A stretch of 64,000 nt of DNA from Caballeronia turbans (GCA_001544655.2 FCOD02000034.1:1-64000), one strand, 5' to 3'; counted from the stretch's first letter, positions 39,763 through 49,085 are shown. Program-made: numbers and translations. Notes: generated by a model not told the origin, from the sequence alone.

Positions 39763-41499
39763 ATGTTCGCGCCAAAGCTGAATCCGAACGACAAGCTGGA
39801 TGTGGCGCCCGTTCTGATCGTAGGCGCCGGTCCAACGGGCCTCGCCGCCGCGATGAGCCTCGCGCGCGCGCACGTCCCGGTCAGGCTCGTCGACAAGGCG
39901 CGCGAGCCGTCGCCGCATTCACGCGCGATCGGCATTCAGGCGCGCACGCTGGAACTCTTCGAGCAGCATCGCGTGGTCAAGCCGTTTCTCGAACTCGGCC
40001 ATCGCGCGCGCGTCGCGAATCTCTATTCGAACGGGCAGCGCCTCGCTCGCCTCGACTTCGATCCGCTGCAGACGCGTTATCCGTATCTGCTCTTTCTCGA
40101 GCAATCGCAGACCGAACGCGTGCTCGCGCAGCATCTGAAGGGCTATCACGTCGATGTCGAGCGCGGCGTCGAAGTGGTCGATTTCTCGCAGGGTTCGGCA
40201 GGCTTGCAGGCGACGCTGCGCCATCCGAACGGACGTGATGAACTGTTGCGGCCTTCGTATCTGATCGCGGCGGACGGCGCGCATAGTTTCGTGCGGCATC
40301 GGCTCGGCATCGGTTTCGATGGCAAGACTTTCGATCAAACGTATCTGCTCGCCGATCTCCAGGCGGACTCCGACTGGCCCGATGACGAATTCCACATCTT
40401 CGCGTCGGGCGAGGGCCTCGCCGCGCTTTTCCCGATGGGCGGCGACCGCGCGCGCCTGATCGCGGATCTGCCGGCGCCGGTGGCGAGCGCCGTCAACGCG
40501 GCCGAAGCGAAAACCGGCCCGACGCTCGATGAATGCCGTGCGCTCATCGAGCGTCGCGTGCATCACAAGATCGCGCTGTCGAACCTGACGTGGTCGTCGT
40601 ACTTTCACCTGAACAGCCGCATGGTCGACAGGCTGCGTGTCGAGCGCGTGTTCCTCGCGGGCGATTCGGCGCACGTGCATAGTCCGGCCGGCGCGCAGGG
40701 CATGAACACGGGCATTCAGGAGGCGTTCAATCTCGGCTGGAAGATCGCGCGGATGCTCGCGGGCGGCGCGCCCGAGCGGCTGCTCGACAGCTATCACACG
40801 GAGCGGCATCCGATCGAACGCGACGTGCTGCGCCAGACGAGCATGCTTACGCAGATGGCAGGCGCCGAGCACGGCCCGATGAAACTGATGCGCGATCACG
40901 TAATGCCCGCGCTCGCCGCGATCGGCCCGCTGCGCGACGCGATGCGGCGCACGGTGAGCGAACTGTCGATCAACTATCGCAAGAGCCCGCTCACGCTTGA
41001 GCGTCTGCTCGACGGCGGCCCGCGCGCGGGCGAGCGCGCGCCCGATGCGCGCGTGCATGTCGTCGACGGGCCGCTCGGGCGGCTTCCCGGCGTCGGCTGT
41101 CTTTACGATTTGCACGATCCCGGCTGCTTCTCGCTTTTCCTGCTCCTGAACCCGTCCGGCGAGGACGACATCGCGCTTGCGCCCGCGACGATCACCATCG
41201 CGCACGCGATGCGCGATCCGGACCTCGACGGCTTCGTGAAAGCGCTCGACAACATCATGCCGAACGCGGTGCGCGTCTGGCGCATCACCGATACGCGCGG
41301 CGAGGGCGCGAATTCGCTCACCGACAACTACGGCCGCACGCGTCCCGCGTTCTATCTCGTGCGTCCCGATGGCTATATCGCCGCGCGCGGTCGCGCGCCG
41401 TCGGATGTGCATGCGCTCCTGCGTCACTGCGAAATCTGGTTCGGCGCACAGGACGCGAACGCCGAGCGACAGGCGGAACGCGAATACCGCGAAGACTGA
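39763..41499 (+). CDS. FAD-dependent aromatic monooxygenase (class A flavoprotein)
   Basis: A 578-residue hydroxylase of the phenol/PHBH type. Motifs: dinucleotide-binding GAGPTGLAAAM (near residue 23), the DG motif LIAADGAHSFVR, and the FAD-binding GDSAHVHSPAGAQGMNTGIQEAFN (near 300). The C-terminal thioredoxin-like domain of phenol hydroxylases is suggested by the last 150 residues. It probably hydroxylates an aromatic substrate using NAD(P)H; the substrate is unknown. ATG 39763 has GAGAGGAC upstream, preferred over the TTG at 39748. Confidence 0.85.
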   Translation: MFAPKLNPNDKLDVAPVLIVGAGPTGLAAAMSLARAHVPVRLVDKAREPSPHSRAIGIQARTLELFEQHRVVKPFLELGHRARVANLYSNGQRLARLDFDPLQTRYPYLLFLEQSQTERVLAQHLKGYHVDVERGVEVVDFSQGSAGLQATLRHPNGRDELLRPSYLIAADGAHSFVRHRLGIGFDGKTFDQTYLLADLQADSDWPDDEFHIFASGEGLAALFPMGGDRARLIADLPAPVASAVNAAEAKTGPTLDECRALIERRVHHKIALSNLTWSSYFHLNSRMVDRLRVERVFLAGDSAHVHSPAGAQGMNTGIQEAFNLGWKIARMLAGGAPERLLDSYHTERHPIERDVLRQTSMLTQMAGAEHGPMKLMRDHVMPALAAIGPLRDAMRRTVSELSINYRKSPLTLERLLDGGPRAGERAPDARVHVVDGPLGRLPGVGCLYDLHDPGCFSLFLLLNPSGEDDIALAPATITIAHAMRDPDLDGFVKALDNIMPNAVRVWRITDTRGEGANSLTDNYGRTRPAFYLVRPDGYIAARGRAPSDVHALLRHCEIWFGAQDANAERQAEREYRED

Positions 41500-41521
41500 A
41501 AAAAGCCCTGCATTGCAGGGC
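41499..41521 (-). terminator. Terminator of the formate dehydrogenase operon
   Basis: On the minus strand GCCCTG-CAATG-CAGGGC is followed by TTTTTTC, 33 bases after the fdsD stop. It also lies at the end of the convergent flavoprotein gene. Confidence 0.75.
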
Positions 41522-41554
41522 CTGGTGTGATCCGCGCTTGAGTCGTGAACGACG

Positions 41555-41800
41555 TCAGGCGGGCGCCGTCTTCGGCTGCAAATCGGCCTTGTGCAGACTG
41601 AGCGCCTCGCGCACGATCGGCTCCATCGACGCGCTCGCTTCCGGATTGTCGAGCGCGGCGAGAATCGCGAGCCGCATGCGCGGCTCCCAGAAGCGGCGGA
41701 TATGATCCGCGACGCTGTCGACGGCTTCGGCGCGGTCGGGCATCGAATCGAAAAACTGTCCGATGCGGTTCGCCATCTCGATCAGGTTATCGACATCCAT
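41555..41800 (-). CDS. fdsD: NAD-dependent formate dehydrogenase delta subunit
   Basis: An 81-residue small subunit of the soluble Mo-dependent formate dehydrogenase. The conserved block LIEMANRIGQFFDSMPDRAEA and HIRRFWEPRMR identify FdsD. It starts 3 bp after fdsA. In many relatives fdhD (fdsC) lies between fdsA and fdsD; it is absent here. Confidence 0.9.
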   Translation of the reverse strand: MDVDNLIEMANRIGQFFDSMPDRAEAVDSVADHIRRFWEPRMRLAILAALDNPEASASMEPIVREALSLHKADLQPKTAPA

Positions 41801-41803
41801 TCG

Positions 41804-44728
41804 TTATTTTCCTGAAGAAGTGGTCGTGGCGAGGTTGAGTAGCTCGAGCTGCTGCGTGTTGAAGCGCGAGTAGTCCTTCTGCCATTGCGACGGCTGCTCC
41901 ACCGGCATCACCTGCACCGCCGTCACCTTGTACTCCGGACAGTTGGTCGCCCAGTCGGATGATTCCGTCGTGATGACGTTCGCGCCCGATTCCGGGAAGT
42001 GGAACGTCGTATACACGACGCCCGGCTGCATGCGCTCGGAGATCTTCGCGCGCAACACCGTCTGTCCTGCGCGCGACTCGATGCCGACCCAGTCGTCCAT
42101 CTTGATGCCGCGATCTTGCGCATCGACCGGATGAATTTCCAGACGATCCTCGTCGTGCCACTGCGAATTCTCGGTGCGGCGCGTCTGCGCGCCGACGTTG
42201 TATTGCGACAGAATGCGCCCGGTCGTGAGCAGCAGCGGATACTTGCGCGTGACCTTCTCCGGCGTCGCGATGAACTTCGTGATGACGAAACGTCCCTTGC
42301 CGCGCACGAATTCGTCGATGTGCATGGTCGGCGTGCCGTCCGGCGCCTTCTCGTTGCAAGGCCACTGAATGCTGCCGAGCTCGTCGAGCCGGTCGTACGA
42401 GACGCCGTGGAAAGTCGGCGTGAGGCGCGCGATCTCGTCCATGATTTCGGACGGGTTCGCGTAGTTCATCTCATAGCCGAGCGCGCGCGAGAGCTTGATC
42501 GTCACTTCCCAGTCGGAGTAGCCCGCGAGCGGCGGCATCACCTTGCGCACGCGCGAGATGCGGCGCTCGGCGTTGGTGAAGGTGCCGTCCTTTTCGAGGA
42601 AGGTCGAGCCGGGCAAGAGGACGTGCGCGTACTTCGCCGTTTCGTTCAGGAAGATGTCCTGCACGACGATGCATTCCATCGACGACAACGCGTCCGCCAC
42701 GTGCTGCGTGTTCGGGTCCGACTGGACGATGTCCTCGCCCTGGCAGTAGAGGCCCATGAACGTGCCGTGCATCGCGGCATCGAACATGTTCGGGATGCGC
42801 AGGCCCGGCTCCGGCTGGAGCTTCACGTCCCATGCTTCCTCGAAGAGCGAGCGCACGGCCGCATCGCCGATATGGCGATAGCCCGGCAACTCGTGCGGGA
42901 ACGAGCCCATGTCGCACGAGCCCTGCACGTTGTTCTGGCCGCGCAGCGGATTCACGCCGACGCCTTCGCGGCCGACGTTGCCTGTCGCCATCGCGAGATT
43001 CGCGATGCCCATGACGGCGGTCGAGCCTTGCGCATGCTCGGTCACGCCGAGGCCGTAATAGATCGCGCCGTTGCCGCCCAGCGCGTAGACGCGCGCGGCT
43101 TCGCGGACCTGTTGCGCGGGCACGCCGGTGATGGCTTCCATGGCTTCGGGCGAGTTTTCTTCCTTCGCGACGAAATCGCGCCATTGCCCGAAGGCGCGCG
43201 CCTCGCAGCGTTCAGCGATGAAATCTTCCTTCAGCAAGCCTTCGGTGACGATGACGTGCGCGAGCGAATTGACCATCGCCACGTTCGTGCCGGGGCGCAA
43301 TTGCAGGTGATACTGCGCCTTCACGTGCGGCGTATCGACGATATCGATGCGGCGCGGATCGATCACGATCAGCTTCGCGCCTTCACGCACGCGGCGCTTC
43401 AAACGCGAGCCGAAGACCGGATGGCCGTCGGTCGGATTCGCGCCCATCACGATGATCACATCCGATTGCTCGACCGATGCGAAGGTCTGCGTGCCCGCCG
43501 ATTCGCCGAGCGTCGTCTTGAGGCCGTAGCCAGTCGGCGAGTGGCAGACGCGCGCGCAGGTATCGACGTTGTTGTTGCCGAACGCCGCGCGCACGAGTTT
43601 CTGCACGAGATACGTCTCTTCGTTCGTGCAGCGCGACGACGTGATGCCGCCGATCGAGTCGCGGCCGTACTTGTCCTGGATGCGGCGGAACTCGCTCGCC
43701 GCGTAGTCGATCGCTTCGTCCCACGACACTTCGCGCCACGGATCGGTGATCTTCGCGCGGATCATCGGCTTCTTGATGCGATCCTTGTGCGTCGCGTAAC
43801 CCCACGCGAAGCGGCCCTTCACGCACGCGTGGCCTTCGTTCGCCTGGCCGTTCTTGTTCGGCGTCATGCGCACGACTGTGTTGCCCTTCATCTCCGCCTT
43901 CAGCGAGCAGCCGACGCCGCAGTACGCGCACGTCGTGATGGCCGAATGCTCGGCCTGGCCGAGCATGATGACGGTCTTTTCCTGCAGCGTCGCGGTCGGG
44001 CACGCGGCGACGCATGCGCCACACGACACGCATTCCGATTCCATGAACGGCACGTTCTCGCTCGCCGCGACGCGCGATTCGAAGCCGCGTCCGGCGATGG
44101 TCAGCGCGAACGTGCCCTGCGTTTCCTCGCATGCGCGCACGCATCGATTGCAGACGATGCACTTCGACGGATCGTAAGTGAAGTACGGATTCGACTCGTC
44201 CTTCTTGTCCTTCAGATGGTTCGCGCCTTCATAGCCGTAGCGCACTTCACGCAAGCCGACGACGCCCGCCATGTCCTGCAATTCGCAGTCGCCGTTGGCC
44301 GGGCAGGTGAGGCAGTCGAGCGGGTGATCGGATATATACAGCTCCATCACGTTGCGGCGCAGCGATTGCAGCTTGTCGGTTTGCGTGCGCACTTTCATGC
44401 CCGCTTCGACGGGCGTCGTGCACGACGCCGGATAGCCGCGCTTGCCCTCGATCTCGACGAGGCACAAGCGGCACGAACCCCACGGCTCGAGCGAATCCGT
44501 CGCGCAGAGTTTCGGCACGTTGACGCCGGCTTCGATGGCGGCGCGCATGACAGACGTGCCCGCGGGCACGGTGACGGATTCACCGTCGATTTCGAGCGTC
44601 ACGTCGATATCGGCGTGACGCAGCGGCGTGCCGTAGTCGGTTTCATCGAGCGGATCGCGGCGCTGCACGGACGCCGCGCTCTTGCACGCGCAGTTGCCGG
44701 AGCCGCAGCCGTTGATGGTGTTGGACAT
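41804..44728 (-). CDS. fdsA: NAD-dependent formate dehydrogenase alpha (molybdenum) subunit
   Basis: A 974-residue catalytic subunit oxidising formate to CO2. The N-terminal [2Fe-2S] domain has C75, C86, C89 and C103. A NuoG-like His-Cys cluster follows (H135, C139, C142, C148), then two [4Fe-4S] ferredoxin motifs (C190-C200 and C233-C243), a further [4Fe-4S] cluster (C267, C270, C274, C302), and the bis-MGD domain with the Mo-ligating C395-H396 (VCHSP). It uses Cys, not selenocysteine. Electrons pass to FdsB and NAD+. Confidence 0.97.
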   Translation of the reverse strand: MSNTINGCGSGNCACKSAASVQRRDPLDETDYGTPLRHADIDVTLEIDGESVTVPAGTSVMRAAIEAGVNVPKLCATDSLEPWGSCRLCLVEIEGKRGYPASCTTPVEAGMKVRTQTDKLQSLRRNVMELYISDHPLDCLTCPANGDCELQDMAGVVGLREVRYGYEGANHLKDKKDESNPYFTYDPSKCIVCNRCVRACEETQGTFALTIAGRGFESRVAASENVPFMESECVSCGACVAACPTATLQEKTVIMLGQAEHSAITTCAYCGVGCSLKAEMKGNTVVRMTPNKNGQANEGHACVKGRFAWGYATHKDRIKKPMIRAKITDPWREVSWDEAIDYAASEFRRIQDKYGRDSIGGITSSRCTNEETYLVQKLVRAAFGNNNVDTCARVCHSPTGYGLKTTLGESAGTQTFASVEQSDVIIVMGANPTDGHPVFGSRLKRRVREGAKLIVIDPRRIDIVDTPHVKAQYHLQLRPGTNVAMVNSLAHVIVTEGLLKEDFIAERCEARAFGQWRDFVAKEENSPEAMEAITGVPAQQVREAARVYALGGNGAIYYGLGVTEHAQGSTAVMGIANLAMATGNVGREGVGVNPLRGQNNVQGSCDMGSFPHELPGYRHIGDAAVRSLFEEAWDVKLQPEPGLRIPNMFDAAMHGTFMGLYCQGEDIVQSDPNTQHVADALSSMECIVVQDIFLNETAKYAHVLLPGSTFLEKDGTFTNAERRISRVRKVMPPLAGYSDWEVTIKLSRALGYEMNYANPSEIMDEIARLTPTFHGVSYDRLDELGSIQWPCNEKAPDGTPTMHIDEFVRGKGRFVITKFIATPEKVTRKYPLLLTTGRILSQYNVGAQTRRTENSQWHDEDRLEIHPVDAQDRGIKMDDWVGIESRAGQTVLRAKISERMQPGVVYTTFHFPESGANVITTESSDWATNCPEYKVTAVQVMPVEQPSQWQKDYSRFNTQQLELLNLATTTSSGK

Positions 44729-44743
44729 TGTCGTCTCCTTGTT

Positions 44744-46300
44744 CTATGCCGCTTTCTGTGCGGGCGTGCGGGGCAGCCCGAAGTCCTCGGGGAAGTGATC
44801 GAGCGCGGACATCACCGGGAACGGCGTCATGCCGCCCATCGCGCAGAGCGAGCCGGATACCATCGTGTCGCACAACTCGCGCAACAGCGTGATCTGCTTC
44901 ACCGACGTATCGCCTTCACGGATCTTCGCGATGACTTCCTCGCCGCGCGTCGAGCCGATGCGGCAGGGCGTGCACTTGCCGCACGATTCGAGCGCGCAGA
45001 AGTGCATCGCGTATTGCGCGAGTTCGGCGAGATTCGAGGTGTCGTCGTGAACCACGAGCCCGCCGTGTCCGACCACCGCGCCGACCTTCGCGTATTCCTC
45101 GTAGTCGAGCGGAATGTCCCACTGGCTTTCCGGCAGATAAGTGCCGAGCGGCCCGCCCACTTGCACCGCGCGCGCCGGACGGCCGCTCGCGGTGCCGCCG
45201 CCGTAGGTGTAGAGCAGTTCGCGCAGCGTCACGCCGAACGCCAGTTCGACGAGTCCGCCTTGCTTCACATTGCCCGCGATCTGGAACGGCAGCGTGCCGC
45301 GTGAGCGGCCCATGCCGAAGTCGCGATAGAAGGCCGCGCCCTTCGCGAAGATGATCGGTACGGTCGCGAGCGTGATGACGTTGTTGATGACCGTGGGTTT
45401 CCCGTACAGTCCGGTGAGCGCCGGCACAGGCGGTTTCGCGCGCACGATGCCGCGCTTGCCTTCGAGCGATTCGAGCAGCGCGGTTTCCTCGCCGCACACA
45501 TACGCGCCCGCGCCCTTCGCCACATACAACTCGAACGCATGCGACGTGCCGAGCACGCTCGCGCCGAGCCAGCCGGCATCGCGTGCCTTGTCGATCGCGC
45601 GGTTCAGCGTGGCGATCGAATGCGGATACTCGCTGCGCACGTAGATGTAGCCCTTGGTCGCGCCCACCGCCACGCCCGCGATGATCATGCCTTCGATCAG
45701 CATGTACGGATCGCTTTCCATGACGAGACGGTCGGAGAAGGTGCCGGAATCGCCTTCGTCCGCATTGCAGACGATGTACTTCTGATCGGCGTGCGCCGCG
45801 CGCACCGTCTTCCACTTGATGCCCGCGGGGAATGCCGCGCCGCCGCGTCCACGCAGGCCGGAATCGAGCAGCGCTTCACAGACTGCGTCGCCGTTCATGT
45901 CGAGCACCTGGCGTAATCCCTGAAGGCCGCCGAGCGCGGTGTAATCGTCGATCGACAGCGGGTCCGTGATGCCGATGCGCGCGAACGTCAGGCGCTGCTG
46001 GTTCTTGAGATAAGGAATCTCATCCACGATGCCGACGTTCTTGTCGTGCGCCTTGCCCTCGTGAAAACCGGCATCGAAGAGCGCGGCGACATCGTCGGCT
46101 TCGACATTCGAATAGCCGATGCGCCCCTCCGCCGTCTCGACTTCGACGAGCGGTTCGAGATAGAAGAGCCCGCGCGAACCGTTGCGCACGAGTTGCACGT
46201 CCACGCCGCGTTTCTGTGCTTCGCCTTCGATGGCCCGAGCGACGGCGTCCGCGCCGAGCGCGAGCGCAGCGGAATCGATGGGAACGTAAATGCGCGTCAT
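44744..46300 (-). CDS. fdsB: NAD-dependent formate dehydrogenase beta subunit
   Basis: A 518-residue NuoF-like diaphorase subunit. An N-terminal thioredoxin-like part of about 100 residues precedes the FMN/NAD-binding region RGRGGAAFPAGIKW and the [4Fe-4S] motif ESCGKCTPCRIG near the C-terminus. ATG 46300 overlaps the fdsG stop (ATGA). The long upstream in-frame extension lies inside fdsG and is rejected. Confidence 0.95.
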   Translation of the reverse strand: MTRIYVPIDSAALALGADAVARAIEGEAQKRGVDVQLVRNGSRGLFYLEPLVEVETAEGRIGYSNVEADDVAALFDAGFHEGKAHDKNVGIVDEIPYLKNQQRLTFARIGITDPLSIDDYTALGGLQGLRQVLDMNGDAVCEALLDSGLRGRGGAAFPAGIKWKTVRAAHADQKYIVCNADEGDSGTFSDRLVMESDPYMLIEGMIIAGVAVGATKGYIYVRSEYPHSIATLNRAIDKARDAGWLGASVLGTSHAFELYVAKGAGAYVCGEETALLESLEGKRGIVRAKPPVPALTGLYGKPTVINNVITLATVPIIFAKGAAFYRDFGMGRSRGTLPFQIAGNVKQGGLVELAFGVTLRELLYTYGGGTASGRPARAVQVGGPLGTYLPESQWDIPLDYEEYAKVGAVVGHGGLVVHDDTSNLAELAQYAMHFCALESCGKCTPCRIGSTRGEEVIAKIREGDTSVKQITLLRELCDTMVSGSLCAMGGMTPFPVMSALDHFPEDFGLPRTPAQKAA

Positions 46301-46785
46301 GCCGTCACCTCCGCCACCTTCGTTTGCGCCGCGGCGTACAGGCGGTCGAACTTCGCCGGGGTCACGCGCGCGTGCAATTCGCCGTTGATCATCATCGACG
46401 GAGAGAGCGCGCATTGACCGAGACAAAACACGGATTCCAGCTCGGTGTCTTCGGCATGACCGCTGTCGAAGCGGCAACCCGTGTGCCCTTCGATATGGTC
46501 CTTCAACGCTTCCGTGCCCATGCTGCGGCACGCTTCCGCGCGGCAAAGCTGCACGGTCACGCGCGCCGGCGGGGCGGAGCGGAAGTGATGGTAGTAGGTG
46601 ATCACACCGTGCACTTCCGCACGCGACAGCGAAAGCGCCTGCGCGAGCGGCGCGATGGCCGTGTCAGGCACATAGCCGACCTCGTCCTGGATGGCGTGAA
46701 GAATGGTCATCAACGTCGCGTCTTGTACCGCGTGGCGACGCACGAGTTCAGCGGATGCAGCGGCGGATAGCTGCGGATGTGTCAT
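46297..46785 (-). CDS. fdsG: NAD-dependent formate dehydrogenase gamma subunit
   Basis: A 162-residue NuoE-like [2Fe-2S] subunit. The cluster cysteines lie in LCRAEACRSMG and VFCLGQCALSP. It is the first gene of the operon and starts 129 bp from a divergent regulator. Confidence 0.95.
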   Translation of the reverse strand: MTHPQLSAAASAELVRRHAVQDATLMTILHAIQDEVGYVPDTAIAPLAQALSLSRAEVHGVITYYHHFRSAPPARVTVQLCRAEACRSMGTEALKDHIEGHTGCRFDSGHAEDTELESVFCLGQCALSPSMMINGELHARVTPAKFDRLYAAAQTKVAEVTA

Positions 46786-46913
46786 GGGGCTCCTCCAACA
46801 CTCGGCATATGTTTTGTCGGTACATATTTGCGTCGATATAATTACGGGTGCCGAGCCTGAATAAGAACAATAGGCGCCGTGATATATCTTGGCAATAGGA
46901 TGGAGGATTGCAT
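46786..46913. promoter_or_regulatory. Divergent control region of fdsGBA-D and its regulator
   Basis: Two inverted repeats are visible: ATATGT-N9-ACATAT (46807-46827) and CTCGGCA (46801-46807) with TGCCGAG (46849-46855). These could bind the divergently encoded regulator. No clear -35/-10 pair was assigned. Confidence 0.5.
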
Positions 46914-47984
46914 ATGGTGGACGTCGAATGCCGCGCCGAACTGGTCCTGCGGGACGCCGATGGCCGGGAAACCAGTCTCAGCGCGGTTGTGCCGCTTTTA
47001 CAACTCGTCGCGCAGACGGGCAGTATCGCGAACGCCGCGAGCGCTAAGGGTTTGTCCTATCGGCACGCGTGGGGTTTGTTGCGCGAAATCGAAGCACGTC
47101 TCGGCGGCGCGCTGATCACGAAATCGCGCGGGCGGGGCTCGGTGCTTTCCGAACTGGGCGAATCGGTTCTGCGCGCGCAACGTGTGTGCGGCGAACGGCT
47201 CGAAGCGCCTCTGCAGGCGGTGGCGAACGATGTCGCCGTGGAACTGAACCGGCGTCTCGCGGGCGGCATCACGCAGGTGCGGATCCACGCGTCGCACGGT
47301 TATGCAGTCGCGACGCTCGTGCGCGCGCTCGGCGATCAGCGCGTGCCGGTCGACATCAAGTATCGGGAGAGCGCCGAAGCGGTGAGCGCGCTCGCACGCG
47401 GCGAGTGCGAGCTGGCGGGGTTTCACTTGCCGATCGGCGAGTTTCGCTCGACTTGCGCGGAGATTTACCGGCCGTTTCTGGACCGGAACAAGCATCAGTT
47501 GATCCGGCTCACGCGTCGCACGCAGGGCCTTTTTCTGCCCAAAGGCAATCCGAAGGGTATTTGCGGCTTGCGTGATCTCGCGCGCAGCGACGTGCGCTTC
47601 GTCAATCGTCAGCCAGGCTCGGGCACGCGTATGCTGCTCGATTTGTCGTTGCGTCGCGTGGGTGTCGATCCGGACCAGATCAATGGATACGCGACGACTG
47701 AACTCACGCATTCGGCGATCGCCGCATTCGTCGCCAGTGGCATGGCCGACCTGGGCTTCGGCGTGCAGCCCGCGGCGCAGCATTTCGCACTCGATTTCAT
47801 ACCGATCATCGACGAGGACTACTTCTTCGCGTGCGAACGCGCGCGGCTCGACGAGGCGCGGCTTGCTTCTGTGTTGCGCATCTTGCGCAGCGCGGGCTTC
47901 ACGGACAGCGTCGCTCATCTGGAAGGGTACGATCCGGCGCACTGCGGCTTGCTCGTCGATATCGACGACGGCTTGCGCGGCTGA
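46914..47984 (+). CDS. ModE-type HTH regulator with periplasmic-binding-protein-like domain (probable formate dehydrogenase regulator)
   Basis: A 356-residue protein. The N-terminal winged helix (SIANAASAKGLSYRHAWGLLREIEARLGG) resembles ModE and LysR-type HTH. The rest resembles a substrate-binding domain, with RQPGSGTRMLLDLSLRRVG and GMADLGFGVQP typical of the PBP-like domain seen in molybdate-linked regulators. Divergent placement from fdsG makes control of formate dehydrogenase, perhaps in response to molybdate or formate, a reasonable inference. ATG 46914 follows GGAGGA by six bases; a TTG at 46908 is less likely. Confidence 0.82.
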   Translation: MVDVECRAELVLRDADGRETSLSAVVPLLQLVAQTGSIANAASAKGLSYRHAWGLLREIEARLGGALITKSRGRGSVLSELGESVLRAQRVCGERLEAPLQAVANDVAVELNRRLAGGITQVRIHASHGYAVATLVRALGDQRVPVDIKYRESAEAVSALARGECELAGFHLPIGEFRSTCAEIYRPFLDRNKHQLIRLTRRTQGLFLPKGNPKGICGLRDLARSDVRFVNRQPGSGTRMLLDLSLRRVGVDPDQINGYATTELTHSAIAAFVASGMADLGFGVQPAAQHFALDFIPIIDEDYFFACERARLDEARLASVLRILRSAGFTDSVAHLEGYDPAHCGLLVDIDDGLRG

Positions 47985-48128
47985 AGTGGGCGCGTGAGGA
48001 ATTTCGGAAACGCGCGGTAAGAGAGCGGGGCGGGCGTAAAACTGCCGTCGGGGGCGAATTGGGATAACCTAACGCTTTGCTGTCGACTTCTCTGCTCTGC
48101 GCGTAATCTCTTCGCGCGATATACCGCC

Positions 48129-48398
48129 ATGAAACTTTCGTTGCTCGTCTGTTCCTCCGCCGCGCTGATCGCTGGCGCGGCGTATCTGGTTCCTGTCGCC
48201 TTTGCCCAGAATTCGCCGGGCCTGCCGGGCGGCGTCCTGCAAGACCAGTTCCGCTTCAATGAGCATCCGCAGATGCAGTTCGCGGCCTCCGAGCCTTCGG
48301 AAAAGTATCAAAAGGGGAAATCGGCGATGCGCCGCCGGGGCGACGAGGGCGATCCCAACGGCTGCAATCTGAAGTGTCCGAAAGACGGCTCGAACTAA
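48129..48398 (+). CDS. Small secreted protein of unknown function
   Basis: An 89-residue protein with a clear signal peptide (MKLSLLVCSSAALIAGAAYLVPVAFA). The mature part (about 63 residues) is charged, ends DPNGCNLKCPKDGSN with a Cys pair four residues apart, and has no recognised domain. It follows the formate dehydrogenase regulator by 144 bp on the same strand. A terminator lies about 200 bases downstream. Confidence 0.65.
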   Translation: MKLSLLVCSSAALIAGAAYLVPVAFAQNSPGLPGGVLQDQFRFNEHPQMQFAASEPSEKYQKGKSAMRRRGDEGDPNGCNLKCPKDGSN

Positions 48399-48601
48399 CT
48401 GCTCTTCTGAAAGCGGGGTCCAGGGTGTCGGCCTGCTGCATCGCGGTGGAGTCGCCGTAGAACACGTGAGGGATCGGTTGATAATTGACACAAGGCAACA
48501 GTATTCGGACCGGTCTGATTTGGTCGATGCGTGTCGCGGCTTATTCTCTCTGGCGTAGCGAAGGTTGTCTCTGTCCTTGCTACGTCTCTCAAGGATGTTT
48601 G

Positions 48602-48626
48602 CCCCGCCTCGTGCGGGGTTTTTTTT
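48602..48626 (+). terminator. Plus-strand rho-independent terminator
   Basis: CCCCGC (48602-48607), loop CTCGT, GCGGGG (48613-48618), then eight T residues. The nearest upstream plus-strand gene ends about 200 bases earlier at 48398, so it may end that transcript or an unannotated small RNA. Confidence 0.7.
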
Positions 48627-48644
48627 GCCTGTCGTGGGCCAAAG

Positions 48645-48680
48645 AAAAAACCCGCGATGCTTGCGCAGTCGCGGGTTTTT
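48645..48680. terminator. Terminator of tmRNA (bidirectional)
   Basis: CCCGCGA (48651-48657) and TCGCGGG (48669-48675), with an inner TGC/GCA extension, form a strong hairpin flanked by six A and five T residues. It lies 12 bases beyond the tmRNA 3' end on the minus strand. Confidence 0.8.
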
Positions 48681-48691
48681 ACCGGGTGTTC

Positions 48692-49049
48692 TGGTGGAGG
48701 CGGCGGGAATCGAACCCGCGTCCAGAAGCGCTCTACGAACAGTTCTACATACTTAGTTCTGTCTTTTGATTTAACCGGAACGACGCGGACGAACACGCTT
48801 CGTTACAGCGATTCACTAAGTTTTCGACCTTGGCGTCGTGACGCCGCAAAGGCTTATCTGACGTATATGACCTCTCGTGGTATTGCTACCCTAACCCGTC
48901 AGTGAATTAGTGAGAGGACGGCGGCCCTTAGGCTGCCAGTGCGAACGTATCGTCGTTTGCAGTTACGATTTTCCCATTGATTAACGAGGTGACGGGTCCT
49001 CGGTATGCCCTGACCGCTTCACAACCCCTGTCGAAACCAGGTCGCCCCC
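48692..49049 (-). ncRNA. ssrA: Transfer-messenger RNA
   Basis: A 358-nt tmRNA for ribosome rescue. The 5' end GGGGGCGACCTGGTTTCGAC and the 3' end GGGTTCGATTCCCGCCGCCT then CCACCA give a 7-bp acceptor stem (GGGGGCG with CGCCTCC) and a TPsiC-arm, with CCA encoded. The tag reading frame is at 48928-48960: resume codon GCA, then AAC GAC GAT ACG TTC GCA CTG GCA GCC and TAA, giving tag ANDDTFALAA, ending in the LAA degron. A terminator follows 12 bases away. Confidence 0.97.
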
Positions 49050-49085
49050 AAAGCGTAGGGAAGATTATCCCACGAAAAGCCAAAT

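Noticed and set aside
41999-45304. A 1101-residue plus-strand frame opposite fdsA/fdsB
   Set aside because: It is a shadow of fdsA and fdsB, with Arg/Ala/His-rich sequence and no domain.
48485-48490. Consensus -35 TTGACA as an sRNA promoter
   Set aside because: No -10 sequence lies at 16-18 bases, so it was not annotated as a promoter.
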